Part shown: piece after piece, positions 55,052 to 64,000 of the stretch
How positions within the stretch are numbered: the stretch's first letter is position 1
Layout: each line of letters starts with the position of its first letter
DNA from: Caballeronia sp. GAFFF1
GTDB taxonomy: Bacteria > Pseudomonadota > Gammaproteobacteria > Burkholderiales > Burkholderiaceae
Assembly: GCF_023630705.1 (NCBI RefSeq)
Contig: NZ_JALQEM010000005.1
Span: forward strand, 186,001-250,000
Direction: 5' to 3'
Length of the DNA stretch: 64,000 nucleotides
Program-made: the position numbers and the translations under genes
The notes under the pieces: model-generated
What the model was told of the DNA's origin: nothing
The model's database searches: none
What the model saw: the letters and a program-made list of their open reading frames with translations, nothing else

Positions 55052-55090
55052 AAAGGCCGCATGCGCGAGAGCGTATGCGGCCTTTGTTTT
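55052..55090 (+). terminator. Terminator of the hem operon
   Basis: AAAGGCCGCATGCG pairs with CGTATGCGGCCTTT (one G-T pair) around a short loop, followed by GTTTTG on the + strand. It lies about 20 bases past the hemY stop. Confidence 0.88.
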
Positions 55091-55142
55091 GTGCGGCGCC
55101 GGAATAGCAGAACGAGACGCGGGCGAGGGCGCCCGCCGACCT

Positions 55143-55466
55143 TCAATACGTCGGAACCGAAGGATCGACCTGACGCGACCACGCGTCGATGCCGCCGTAC
55201 AGATTGAAGATATTCGTGAAGCCGCGCGATTCGAGGAACATGCCGACCTGGGCGCTGCGCGCGCCGTGGTGGCAGATACAAACGATCTGCGCGTCGTCTT
55301 CCAGTTCCTCGCTGCGCGCGGGAATGTCGCGCATCGGAATGGACACGACGTTCTCCATCTTCGCGGTTTGCAGTTCCCACGGCTCGCGCACGTCGAGCAA
55401 AACGGGAGCGGGGCGGGAAGAATCCGCGAGCCACGCGGCGAGTTCGGATGCGGTCAGGTTTTGCAT
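55143..55466 (-). CDS. Single-domain rhodanese (sulfurtransferase)
   Basis: A 107-residue GlpE-like rhodanese. The active-site loop is CHHGARS near residues 65-71, with the cysteine that carries the persulfide; the LLDVREPWELQTAKM motif near 23 and GGIDAWSRQVDPSVP at the end are typical. No signal peptide. It lies 82 bases after the methyltransferase-like gene on the same strand, and could share its transcript. Confidence 0.93.
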   Translation of the reverse strand: MQNLTASELAAWLADSSRPAPVLLDVREPWELQTAKMENVVSIPMRDIPARSEELEDDAQIVCICHHGARSAQVGMFLESRGFTNIFNLYGGIDAWSRQVDPSVPTY

Positions 55467-55548
55467 GGAATACCGGGCGCGGAAGATGTGGGCGAAGCGG
55501 ACGCCGGGCGCGGGGAAGCCCGGCGGCCCGGCGGCGAGAGTCGAACGC

Positions 55549-56202
55549 TCAGAACTTGAACGCCGGCGGATGCAGCGCGTTCTTCAGCGGCGCGACGAAA
55601 GTCTCGAACACGGCCGACACGCGAAACTGCTTCTCGTCGATGCGCGTGATGATTTGCGCTTCCATCACCGGAGCCGTGCCGACGAAGGCCGCGATGCGCC
55701 CGCCGATGTTCAGCAGCTCCAGAAACTCCTGCGGCATCACGGGCAGGCCGCCCGACACGCAGATCACGTCGAACGGCGCACCCTGGCTCCAGCCGCGCGC
55801 GCCGTCGCCGACGACCACTTCCGCATTCGTCACGCCGTTGGCCGCCAGATTCTGCTTCGCGAATTCGGCCAGTTCCGGCGAGATCTCGACGGTCGTCACG
55901 CTGCGGCCGCGATGCGCGAGGAGCGCGGCCATGTAGCCCGAGCCCGAGCCGATTTCGAGCACCGTCTCGCCCTTGTGCACCGTCAGTTCTTGCAGAATGC
56001 GCGCTTCGATCTTCGGGGCCAGCATGCGTTCGCCGCCCGGCAGCGGAATTTCGAGGTCCGCGAAAGCGATGTTGCGATAGGCGGCGGGAACGTAGTTCTC
56101 GCGCTTGACGATCGACAGCAGGTTGAGCACGTCCAGGTCCAGCACATCCCAGGGACGAATCTGTTGCTCGATCATGTTGAAACGCGCTTGCTCGATGTTC
56201 AT
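55549..56202 (-). CDS. Protein-L-isoaspartate O-methyltransferase-like protein
   Basis: The 217-residue product starts MNIEQARFNMIEQQIRPWDV at 56202; an upstream in-frame ATG adds 15 residues. The Pcm-type motif I is TVLEIGSGSGYMAALLA near residue 78, and YVPAAYRNIAFADLEIPLP resembles the Pcm substrate region. This branch, known in beta-proteobacteria near tolC-like genes, is shorter at the C-terminus than E. coli Pcm and may not repair isoaspartate; it could be a methyltransferase with another substrate. The fold is certain, the function less so. Confidence 0.85.
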   Translation of the reverse strand: MNIEQARFNMIEQQIRPWDVLDLDVLNLLSIVKRENYVPAAYRNIAFADLEIPLPGGERMLAPKIEARILQELTVHKGETVLEIGSGSGYMAALLAHRGRSVTTVEISPELAEFAKQNLAANGVTNAEVVVGDGARGWSQGAPFDVICVSGGLPVMPQEFLELLNIGGRIAAFVGTAPVMEAQIITRIDEKQFRVSAVFETFVAPLKNALHPPAFKF

Positions 56203-56317
56203 GTTCTGTGTGCGTGTAGACGACAGGAAACCGGTGCCCCGAAGCACCGGCGCGAGCGGCCGGACGGGGCGGTTTGACTTCGCGATTGTAGCAAACGGAC
56301 GGGTTTTCCCACCCGCC

Positions 56318-56938
56318 CTAATGCGGCAGGCGAATGTCCAGCTTGAACGTGGCGAGCCGCGCGACGAGGATGAACGCCGTCGAAAGCAGCACGTTGTAGA
56401 TGGTGTCGACGTCCAGTTGTGCGAGGCCGAGATAGATCCAGCAGCCCGCGAACGCGCACACCGCGTACGGCCGCGAATCGCGCAGAATCAGCGGAATCTC
56501 GTTGCACAGCACGTCGCGCATGATGCCGCCGAAAACGCCGGTCGTGACGCCCATCATCGTCGCGGTGAACGCGGGCATCTGCGCATCGAGCGCGATGGAC
56601 GTGCCCGACACGCTGAAGAGGCCGAGCCCGATTGCATCGGTAACGAGGAGCGCGCGCTGGTCGAACAGGCGCGAAGTCAGGCGCAGAAAAAGCGGCGCGA
56701 AGATCGCCATCGCGAAGATCGCGAGCACGTAATCCTGATGCTCGACCCAGTAGAACGGGCGGCGCGAGAGCAGCACGTCGCGCACCGTGCCGCCGCCGAA
56801 CGCGGTCGCGAGCGCGACGAGAAAGGCGCCCACGGCGTCCAGCCGCCGCTTTCTTGCTTCGATGAGGCCGGAGAGCGCATACGCGAAGATCGCGAACGCC
56901 TCCATGATGGAAATGGCGAGGGTGAGTCTCGGATGCAC
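56318..56938 (-). CDS. Trimeric intracellular cation channel (TRIC/UPF0126) family protein
   Basis: A 206-residue membrane protein with two repeats of three helices plus one. The repeated glycine motif is seen in ATAFGGGTVRDVLLSRRPF near residue 44 and GVTTGVFGGIMRDVLCNEIP near 130, as in the prokaryotic TRIC proteins, which conduct potassium and sodium as trimers. WVEHQDYVLAI and SGTSIALDAQMP lie between. Ten bases separate it from the Smr gene upstream on the same strand, so they are probably co-transcribed. Confidence 0.92.
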   Translation of the reverse strand: MHPRLTLAISIMEAFAIFAYALSGLIEARKRRLDAVGAFLVALATAFGGGTVRDVLLSRRPFYWVEHQDYVLAIFAMAIFAPLFLRLTSRLFDQRALLVTDAIGLGLFSVSGTSIALDAQMPAFTATMMGVTTGVFGGIMRDVLCNEIPLILRDSRPYAVCAFAGCWIYLGLAQLDVDTIYNVLLSTAFILVARLATFKLDIRLPH

Positions 56939-56948
56939 GGTCGTTCAG

Positions 56949-57740
56949 TCAGCGGGTCTTGTCTTGGGGATGATTGTGATGCCGCGGCGTGCCGCCCGGC
57001 TGCAACAGGACGAGCACGGCGCCCGCGCCGCCGTCGTGCGGACGCGCCTGACAAAAGGCAATCACTTCCGCCTTTTGCGTGAGCCACGCGCGCACTTTGC
57101 CTTTGAGAATGGGTTCCTTGCCGATGGAGCCAAGTCCCTTGCCGTGAATCACGCGCAGGCAGCGCAGGCCGCGCTTCACCGATTCGCGGATGAATTCCGC
57201 CAGCGCCTCGCGCGCTTCTTCGCGCCGCATGCCGTGCAGATCGAGCTGCGCCTGCACGATCCACGCGCCGCGCCGCAGCTTTTTCACGACTTCCTGGCTG
57301 ATGCCCGGCCGGCAATACGAGAGCGTCTCGTCGATATCGAGCAGGCTTTCCGGGTCGTACTCGTCGGAGAGCGCTTCCTGCAACACAGCTTCCTCGTCGC
57401 GGCGGCTTTGCAGCGGAAGCGGCGGCGGGGGCACGCGCGCCACGGTCATGCGCGGCGGCGTCTTGAGCGGCTCGATCTGGCCGATGGACCGGCGAAACTC
57501 GTCCGCGTGCGCGGCTGCTTCCCGTTCGGCGAGCGCCGCAGCGGCGCGTTCGGCGGCGCGCTTGTCGGCGTCGGCCTTCAGCGCGTCCTTCAGCCCGGCG
57601 AGGCCCGCGAGCCCGTCGCGCTTCACCGCATCCGATACATCGCGTGGAGCGGCGGCCGGCGGCTTTTCGACAGCGGCCGGGCGCGGCGTCTGCGGACGGC
57701 GAGGCTTCGGTTCGTTCGGGTGAGGATGATTTTTCGGCAT
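56949..57740 (-). CDS. Smr domain protein (DNA endonuclease SmrA-like)
   Basis: A 263-residue protein starting at 57740. The first 140 residues are a low-complexity Pro/Ala/Arg-rich region with a charged helix. The C-terminal Smr domain (about 165-250) has the two signatures DLHGMRREEA and RVIHGKGLGS. Smr domains nick DNA or act on RNA and are found alone or at the end of MutS2. E. coli SmrA/SmrB (the latter cuts mRNA at collided ribosomes) are the nearest models; I cannot tell which applies. Confidence 0.9.
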   Translation of the reverse strand: MPKNHPHPNEPKPRRPQTPRPAAVEKPPAAAPRDVSDAVKRDGLAGLAGLKDALKADADKRAAERAAAALAEREAAAHADEFRRSIGQIEPLKTPPRMTVARVPPPPLPLQSRRDEEAVLQEALSDEYDPESLLDIDETLSYCRPGISQEVVKKLRRGAWIVQAQLDLHGMRREEAREALAEFIRESVKRGLRCLRVIHGKGLGSIGKEPILKGKVRAWLTQKAEVIAFCQARPHDGGAGAVLVLLQPGGTPRHHNHPQDKTR

Positions 57741-57879
57741 CGTTCGGCCAGAAAGGTCGGCTGCGAGTGCAGCGGCGGATTGGATACGGCGTAGATCCGA
57801 CGCAGCGCGCCGATTGTGCCACGGGCGCGGTCGTCGCCGAATGCGCCGGCGGGAAACAGCCTTCGACAATGCTGGAAAC

Positions 57880-57917
57880 AAAAAACGGGCCGGCGGCGCG
57901 AACCGGGGCCCGTTTTT
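57880..57917. terminator. Terminator after trxB
   Basis: AAAAACGGGCC pairs with GGCCCGTTTTT around a GC-rich loop of about 15 bases, with A- and T-runs at the ends so that it can work in both directions. On the minus strand it follows the trxB stop by about 45 bases and separates trxB from the Smr gene. Confidence 0.85.
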
Positions 57918-57963
57918 CGACGAAATGGTTCGTCAAGGGTGAAGGCGCGCCGCGCCCTCGTGC

Positions 57964-59315
<1,352 letters not shown>

Positions 59316-61643
59316 ATGGCCAAAGCATCCTATTCCGCGAGCCCGCAGGCGTTGCCGCACCGCATGTCGCGGCTCTTCACCGAGATTCGCTGGATTCTCC
59401 AGGTCGCCCTCGGGCTCTTCCTCGTCATGGCGCTCATTTCGTACAGCCGGAAAGATCCGAGCTGGACGCACGCGGTGAGCGTCGATCGCATTTCCAACTG
59501 GGCCGGGCGCGTCGGCGCGTACACGTCGGACATTCTGCTGCTCGTGTTCGGGCTGTCGTCGTACTGGCTCGTCGTGCTGCTCGGGCGGCGCATCGTCGCG
59601 AATTACCGGCGGATCGCCGAGCCGGCGGCGCAGGCTTCGTCAGACGACGAAGACGCGCCGCGCGACCGCACGTGGCTTGCGCAAGCGTTCGCGTTCGTGC
59701 TCGTGCTGCTGGCGAGCGACGGCATCGAGGCGCTGCGCATGTGGTCGCTCAAGGTGCCGCTGCCGCGCGCGCCGGGCGGCGTGGTCGGCGACATGATCGC
59801 GCGTCACGTCTCGCATGCGCTCGGCTTCACGGGCGCGACGCTCTTCTTGCTGATTGCGCTCGCCATCGGTCTCTCGCTGTATTTCCGGTTCTCGTGGCTC
59901 TCGGTGTGCGAGAAGGTCGGCGAGGGCATTCTTAATGCGATCACCGGCGCGCAACTGCGCCGCGAAGCGGGCCGCGACCGCAAGCTCGGCGAGGAAGCTG
60001 CATCGAAGCGGGAAGGCAAGGTCGTGCGCTCGCGCGTGAAGCACGAGGATCACGAACCGGTCGTGATCGTGCCGCCGGTCGCCACGCCGCCGCGCTCCGA
60101 GCGCGTCGAGAAGGAAAAGCAGGTGCCGCTTTTTGCCGATCTGCCGGGCGATTCCACGTTGCCGGCCATCGCGTTGCTCGATCCGCCGCCGAAGACGCAG
60201 GAAACCATCGCCGCGGACACGCTCGAATACACGTCGCGCCTCATCGAAAAGAAGCTGAAGGACTTCGGCGTGGAGGTGAGCGTGGTGGCGGCGTATCCGG
60301 GGCCGGTCGTGACGCGCTATGAAATCGAGCCGGCGACGGGCGTGAAGGGCAGCCAGATCGTTGGACTCGCGAAGGATCTGGCGCGCTCGCTGTCGCTGGT
60401 GTCGATTCGCGTGGTCGAGACGATTCCCGGCAAGAACTACATGGCGCTCGAATTGCCGAATCAGCGCCGGCAGACGGTCAAGCTCTCCGAAATTCTCGGT
60501 TCCGAAGTCTACGCGGCGGCGGCCTCGCCGCTCACGATGGGCCTCGGCAAGGACATCGGCGGCAATCCGGTGTGCGCCGACCTCGCGAAAATGCCGCACT
60601 TGCTCGTTGCCGGCACGACGGGCTCGGGCAAGTCGGTCGGCATCAACGCGATGATCCTCTCGCTGCTCTACAAGGCGAGCGCGGAGCAGGTGCGCCTCAT
60701 CCTGATCGATCCTAAGATGCTCGAAATGAGCGTCTACGAGGGCATTCCTCATCTGCTGTGCCCGGTCGTCACCGACATGCGGCAGGCCGGTCACGCGCTG
60801 AACTGGGCCGTCGCCGAGATGGAGCGCCGCTACAAGCTCATGAGCAAGATGGGCGTGCGCAATCTCGCGAGCTTCAACTCGAAGATCGACGAAGCGAAAA
60901 AGCGCGACGAGAAGATCCCGAACCCGTTCAGCCTCACGCCCGACGATCCCGAGCCGCTTACGCGCCTGCCGAATATCGTCGTGGTGATCGACGAACTCGC
61001 CGATCTGATGATGGTCGTCGGCAAGAAGGTGGAAGAACTGATCGCGCGTATCGCGCAAAAGGCGCGGGCGGCGGGCATCCATCTGATTCTCGCGACGCAG
61101 CGTCCTTCGGTAGACGTGATCACCGGCCTCATCAAGGCGAACGTGCCGACGCGCATGGCGTTCCAGGTGTCGTCGAAGATCGACTCGCGCACGATTCTCG
61201 ATCAGCAAGGCGCCGAATCGCTGCTCGGCATGGGCGACATGCTTTATCTGCCGCCGGGGTCGGGCCTGCCGGTGCGCGTGCACGGGGCGTTCGTATCGGA
61301 CGAGGAAGTGCATCGCGTGGTCGACAAGCTGAAGGAGCACGGCGAGCCGAACTACATCGAGGGCATTCTGGAAGGCGGGCTCGCGGGCGAGGGCGACGAA
61401 GGCGCGGCGGGCGCGGGCGGAACCGGCTCGACCGATGGCGAGTCCGATCCTTTGTACGATCAGGCGGTCGAGGTCGTGATCAAGAACCGGCGCGCGTCGA
61501 TTTCGCTCGTGCAGCGGCACTTGCGCATCGGCTATAACCGCGCCGCGCGCCTTTTGGAACAGATGGAGAATTCGGGTCTCGTGTCCGCCATGTCGTCGAA
61601 CGGCAACCGCGAGATCCTCACGCCCGCGCGCGAGTCGGAATAG
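59316..61643 (+). CDS. ftsK: DNA translocase FtsK
   Basis: FtsK moves chromosome ends through the division septum and activates XerCD at dif. The 775-residue protein has four membrane helices in the first 190 residues, a short linker (about 205-300), and the RecA-like motor. Walker A is GTTGSGKS at 433-440, Walker [14 protein letters not shown] near 560. A gamma winged-helix domain follows at the end ([19 protein letters not shown]), which reads KOPS-type polar sequences. The linker is much shorter than in E. coli, as in many beta-proteobacteria. lolA follows after 30 bases. Confidence 0.97.
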   Translation: MAKASYSASPQALPHRMSRLFTEIRWILQVALGLFLVMALISYSRKDPSWTHAVSVDRISNWAGRVGAYTSDILLLVFGLSSYWLVVLLGRRIVANYRRIAEPAAQASSDDEDAPRDRTWLAQAFAFVLVLLASDGIEALRMWSLKVPLPRAPGGVVGDMIARHVSHALGFTGATLFLLIALAIGLSLYFRFSWLSVCEKVGEGILNAITGAQLRREAGRDRKLGEEAASKREGKVVRSRVKHEDHEPVVIVPPVATPPRSERVEKEKQVPLFADLPGDSTLPAIALLDPPPKTQETIAADTLEYTSRLIEKKLKDFGVEVSVVAAYPGPVVTRYEIEPATGVKGSQIVGLAKDLARSLSLVSIRVVETIPGKNYMALELPNQRRQTVKLSEILGSEVYAAAASPLTMGLGKDIGGNPVCADLAKMPHLLVAGTTGSGKSVGINAMILSLLYKASAEQVRLILIDPKMLEMSVYEGIPHLLCPVVTDMRQAGHALNWAVAEMERRYKLMSKMGVRNLASFNSKIDEAKKRDEKIPNPFSLTPDDPEPLTRLPNIVVVIDELADLMMVVGKKVEELIARIAQKARAAGIHLILATQRPSVDVITGLIKANVPTRMAFQVSSKIDSRTILDQQGAESLLGMGDMLYLPPGSGLPVRVHGAFVSDEEVHRVVDKLKEHGEPNYIEGILEGGLAGEGDEGAAGAGGTGSTDGESDPLYDQAVEVVIKNRRASISLVQRHLRIGYNRAARLLEQMENSGLVSAMSSNGNREILTPARESE

Positions 61644-61673
61644 CACGGGCGGTTACGGAAGGAGAACAACAGC

Positions 61674-62345
61674 ATGAAGCAGTACACGGGGAAGAAGGCA
61701 TTCGGCGCGGCGCTGCTGTCGGCGTCGATGTTGTTTGCGTCGCACGCATTCGCGAGCGGCACCGAGCAGTTGAAGCTGTTCGTGTCGCAGGTTCACGCGG
61801 CGCGCGGCGACTTCACGCAGCAGGAAGTCAAGGCGCCCGGCAAGGTCAACAACGGCGCGAGCAGCACTACCACGCCGACCAAGGGCGCGAGCTCGAGCGG
61901 CACGTTCATGTTCGCGCGGCCCGGCAAGTTCATCTGGTCGTACGAGAAGCCGTATTCGCAGTTGTTGCAGGCCGACGGCGACAAGCTCTACGTCTACGAC
62001 AAAGACCTGAACCAGGTGACGGTGCGCAACCTCGGCGGCGCGCTCGGCGCCAGCCCTGCCGCCATCCTCTTCGGCAGCAACGATCTGGAGAAGAACTTCA
62101 CGTTGCGCGATGCGGGCGTGAAGGGCGGCATCGACTGGCTCGAACTCACGCCGAAGGCGAAGGACACCCAGTTCCAGACGGTCGGCATCGGCTTCAAGGA
62201 CGGCAATCTCGAAGCGATGGAGCTGCACGACGTATTCGGCAACGTGACCCTGCTCACGTTCTCGAACATCCAGAAGAATCCGCCGGTGAAGGCCGATACG
62301 TTCAAGTTCAACGTGCCGAAAGGCGCGGACGTCATCAACGGATGA
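61674..62345 (+). CDS. lolA: Outer-membrane lipoprotein carrier protein LolA
   Basis: LolA carries lipoproteins from LolCDE across the periplasm to LolB. The 223-residue precursor starts behind GGAAGGAGAA and has a signal peptide ending in SHAFA near residue 26. [10 protein letters not shown] near residue 44 is the family motif, followed by [20 protein letters not shown] and [13 protein letters not shown]. Between the two first motifs lies a Ser/Thr-rich insertion of about 20 residues. It is downstream of ftsK in the usual order ftsK-lolA and probably co-transcribed. Confidence 0.95.
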   Translation: MKQYTGKKAFGAALLSASMLFASHAFASGTEQLKLFVSQVHAARGDFTQQEVKAPGKVNNGASSTTTPTKGASSSGTFMFARPGKFIWSYEKPYSQLLQADGDKLYVYDKDLNQVTVRNLGGALGASPAAILFGSNDLEKNFTLRDAGVKGGIDWLELTPKAKDTQFQTVGIGFKDGNLEAMELHDVFGNVTLLTFSNIQKNPPVKADTFKFNVPKGADVING

Positions 62346-62352
62346 TGTCGCG

Positions 62353-62374
62353 GCGCGGCTCTTCGGAGCCGCGC
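62353..62374. terminator. UUCG-capped hairpin after lolA
   Basis: GCGCGGCTC pairs perfectly with GAGCCGCGC around TTCG, giving the stable C(UUCG)G tetraloop. It sits between the convergent lolA and fimbrial-like genes. The T-run afterwards is short (CGTTTG), so termination may be partial. Confidence 0.7.
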
Positions 62375-62390
62375 ATCGTTTGCGGCGCGT

Positions 62391-62840
62391 CTAGCGATAT
62401 TCCGTGACGAGCGTCACGCGCATCGCTGACGGTGATCTGTTTTGCATCGACAACACTCCGCCCGCAGCGCCGACGCGGAATGCACCGTCGCTCGCTGCCG
62501 CAATGCGATGGCCGTTGCCGTCCACGAAGTCCGCGACCAAGGCATCCGGTTTCGCACGATGGTTGTCGACCATCAGCGAAACCGCGGCGTTGGGGGTGCT
62601 GTTCGGAAAAGCGTCGAACGCGACGGTCGCTGTTCGTCCGTGTTGCCTCAGCGTGGTCGATGCGCCTGCGTGCATGGCCGATGCCGCCGATATTGCGAAC
62701 GGCGGCGACACAAGCGCGCCTCGGAACGTGATCGTGCCGCCCGGCATGGTGTACGCGTTCGCCGATAATGCGAAGCAGCCGGCCACGCCTGCCATCGCGA
62801 TTCGCCAGCTTCCCGCTCCGCGCACCGTCATGTTGTTCAT
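62391..62840 (-). CDS. Small secreted fimbrial-subunit-like protein
   Basis: I do not recognise this gene with certainty. The ATG at 62840 (AAGGGGAA upstream) gives 149 residues with a signal peptide ending in SANAY near residue 30. The mature part begins GGTITFRGALVSPPFAISA, like the first strand of type 1 pilus subunits, and ends VTLVTEYR, like their last strand. The cysteine pair usual in pilins is absent, and no usher or chaperone gene is nearby. The upstream reading to 63104 is arginine-rich and rejected. A single orphan beta-sandwich, perhaps a regulator or remnant of an adhesin system. Confidence 0.6.
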   Translation of the reverse strand: MNNMTVRGAGSWRIAMAGVAGCFALSANAYTMPGGTITFRGALVSPPFAISAASAMHAGASTTLRQHGRTATVAFDAFPNSTPNAAVSLMVDNHRAKPDALVADFVDGNGHRIAAASDGAFRVGAAGGVLSMQNRSPSAMRVTLVTEYR

Positions 62841-63266
62841 CGTGTTCCCCTTATTGGTTGTGTTGTCGCGGTTCGATGCCGCGCGCATCGGCGGATACGG
62901 TCTTACTCGATCCTTCAATGCGTCAGACGATAATAAGAGGACTCCGATCGATTCGACAATGACTTTTCGCTTGCGTCGTTGAAAAAAGCGCGATGCATGT
63001 CTTCTGCGCAGGCGTTGGATAGTTTCGACTGCTAACAAGCTGCAATCGTGACACGCAAGCGTCGCCGCCGGACTTGCGATGAAGGCGTCGACGACGCTTG
63101 TCAAACGCGACGCGACAGCGCTTGGGGTTCAGCGCCGCGAACGCAAAACGCAGCGCGCCCCGAGCACGTTTTCCACAACTTCTGTGCAACGCCCTGTGGA
63201 AAAGCGCCTGACAAGTCGGCTAGCGCCTTGATTCGCGAGCCGAATCCGCGCTCGCTGGCGTTGCGG
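62841..63266. other. Gap with inverted DnaA-box-like pair
   Basis: No gene is visible in these 426 bases. At 63169-63203 TTTTCCACA and its exact inverse TGTGGAAAA are separated by 17 bases; each differs from the DnaA box TTATCCACA by one base. It lies just downstream of the permease gene stop. The region upstream of the fimbrial-like gene (62841 to about 62960) must hold its promoter; no clear one is seen. Confidence 0.4.
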
Positions 63267-64000
63267 TCACGAAGCGACCGCCGCCCGCCGCGTCGATACG
63301 AGCAGCAGATAGCACACCGCGCCGAGCGCCAGCGCCGGCAGCGTCGCGCCGAGGTTCGGCAACCACGCGTTGATGGCGTGATAGGCTGCGATGCCGACCG
63401 CCCACGCGATGAACGCGCTCACGTGCCAGCCGCCCGAGTAGCCATAGCGTCCGTCGAGACGGCCAACCGCGGCAGCATCCACCCGGCGCTTTCGCACGAT
63501 GAAGTGATCCGCCAGCACGACGCCGAAAAGCGGCGCGAACACCGAGCCGATCAAGAGCAGGAAGTTCTGATACTTGCCCATCGCCACGACGAGCGCGACC
63601 AGCGTGCACAGCGCGCCGAACGCCGCCGACAATATCGGCACGCTCGCGCGCGACCAGAACGTCCCGGTGGACACGGCCGCCGAGTGAATGTCGGCGAAGG
63701 CGTTGTCGATTTCATCGATCAGAATCAGCAGCAGCGCCATGCCGCCGCCCGCCTGCGCGAGCGCGACCGTGAGCAGCGTGTCGCCGCCGCCCGCAGCCAG
63801 CCCATACACCGCGCCGAGCGCATAGAACCAGAGATTCGCGATGCCGTAGCCGAGCAGCGTGCCGCGAAACGTGCCGCTCGCGCTGCGGCCGAAGCGCGTG
63901 TAATCGGCGATGAGCGGCAGCCACGACAGCGGCATCGCCACCACGAGGTCGATGCCGGCGCCGAACGCCATTTCGCCGGTGCCGGGGCGCGCCATCAGCG
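63267..64000 (-). CDS. NCS1-family nucleobase permease, cytosine/hydroxymethylpyrimidine type (partial)
   Basis: The C-terminal part of a membrane permease whose start lies beyond the window end; the frame is open to base 64000, so the ATG near 63995 is internal. DYTRFGRSASGTFRGTLLGY is the NCS1 core motif, and FADIHSAAVSTGTFW and GKYQNFLLLIGSVFAPLFG follow with about six membrane helices. The best fit is the cytosine permease CodB or the predicted hydroxymethylpyrimidine transporter CytX. The latter is often near thiamine genes, which are outside this window, so I leave the symbol blank. Confidence 0.85.
   Translation of the reverse strand, partial: LMARPGTGEMAFGAGIDLVVAMPLSWLPLIADYTRFGRSASGTFRGTLLGYGIANLWFYALGAVYGLAAGGGDTLLTVALAQAGGGMALLLILIDEIDNAFADIHSAAVSTGTFWSRASVPILSAAFGALCTLVALVVAMGKYQNFLLLIGSVFAPLFGVVLADHFIVRKRRVDAAAVGRLDGRYGYSGGWHVSAFIAWAVGIAAYHAINAWLPNLGATLPALALGAVCYLLLVSTRRAAVAS

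Noticed and set aside
63169..63203. Replication origin
   Set aside because: Only two imperfect DnaA boxes are present, with no AT-rich unwinding region and no dnaA, dnaN or parAB genes in the window.

Overview
The window looks like a chromosomal segment of a high-GC betaproteobacterium of the Burkholderiaceae, most like Paraburkholderia/Caballeronia/Burkholderia. The evidence is the gene content and order: a late-cobalamin cluster, panD-panC-scpA-DUF3460, tamA-tamB, metG, apbC-dcd-amino-acid decarboxylase, argH, ppc, hemC-hemDX-hemY, trxB-ftsK-lolA. A Burkholderia-type porin and a HemD-HemX fusion agree with this. The assignment rests on gene recognition alone; no database was searched. No rRNA, tRNA, CRISPR array, insertion sequence or prophage was seen.

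Layout. (1) 1-8251: cobalamin salvage and late synthesis. A forward run (end of a BtuD-like ATPase, cobT, cobS, cobC) converges on a reverse run (cobU, cbiB, cobD, btuF), and cobQ diverges from cobU. Together they import B12 or corrinoids, make aminopropanol phosphate, amidate and activate cobinamide, make alpha-ribazole and assemble the nucleotide loop. A 125-bp tandem repeat, each unit a start-stop coupled 42-codon mini-ORF, lies between cobD and btuF. (2) 8257-11953: a hotdog thioesterase, an orphan ParA, panD/panC (pantothenate), and scpA with a small DUF3460 gene. (3) 12292-18301: tamA-tamB, the outer-membrane translocation and assembly module. (4) 18695-32695: an accessory catabolic region with an FMN 2-hydroxy-acid oxidase, two IclR regulators, an RraA-type aldolase, a D-2-hydroxyacid dehydrogenase, an SMP-30 lactonase, a porin, four MFS transporters and two TIM-barrel lactonase/amidohydrolases, one with a Tat signal. 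The genes are tightly packed and often overlap by ATGA, so they probably serve one hydroxy-acid or lactone substrate that I cannot name. (5) 32823-41356: metG, an OmpA-like lipoprotein preceded downstream by a candidate small RNA, apbC, a degenerate Cu/Zn-SOD-like lipoprotein, dcd and a large PLP decarboxylase. (6) 41447-47314: a glutathione transferase, an orphan type VI effector/immunity pair (Tae4/Tai4), a bestrophin, argH, and a divergent regulator/methyltransferase pair with a palindromic operator. (7) 47339-64000: ppc, hemC-hemDX-hemY, rhodanese, a Pcm-like methyltransferase, a TRIC-type channel, an Smr protein, trxB, ftsK, lolA, a small secreted fimbrial-like protein, and the 3' part of an NCS1 permease cut by the window edge.

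The observations most worth following are the repeat/mini-ORF array at the cobD-btuF junction, the candidate small RNA at about 35380-35475, the catabolic region with its paired IclR-type sites, and the orphan Tae4/Tai4 pair.
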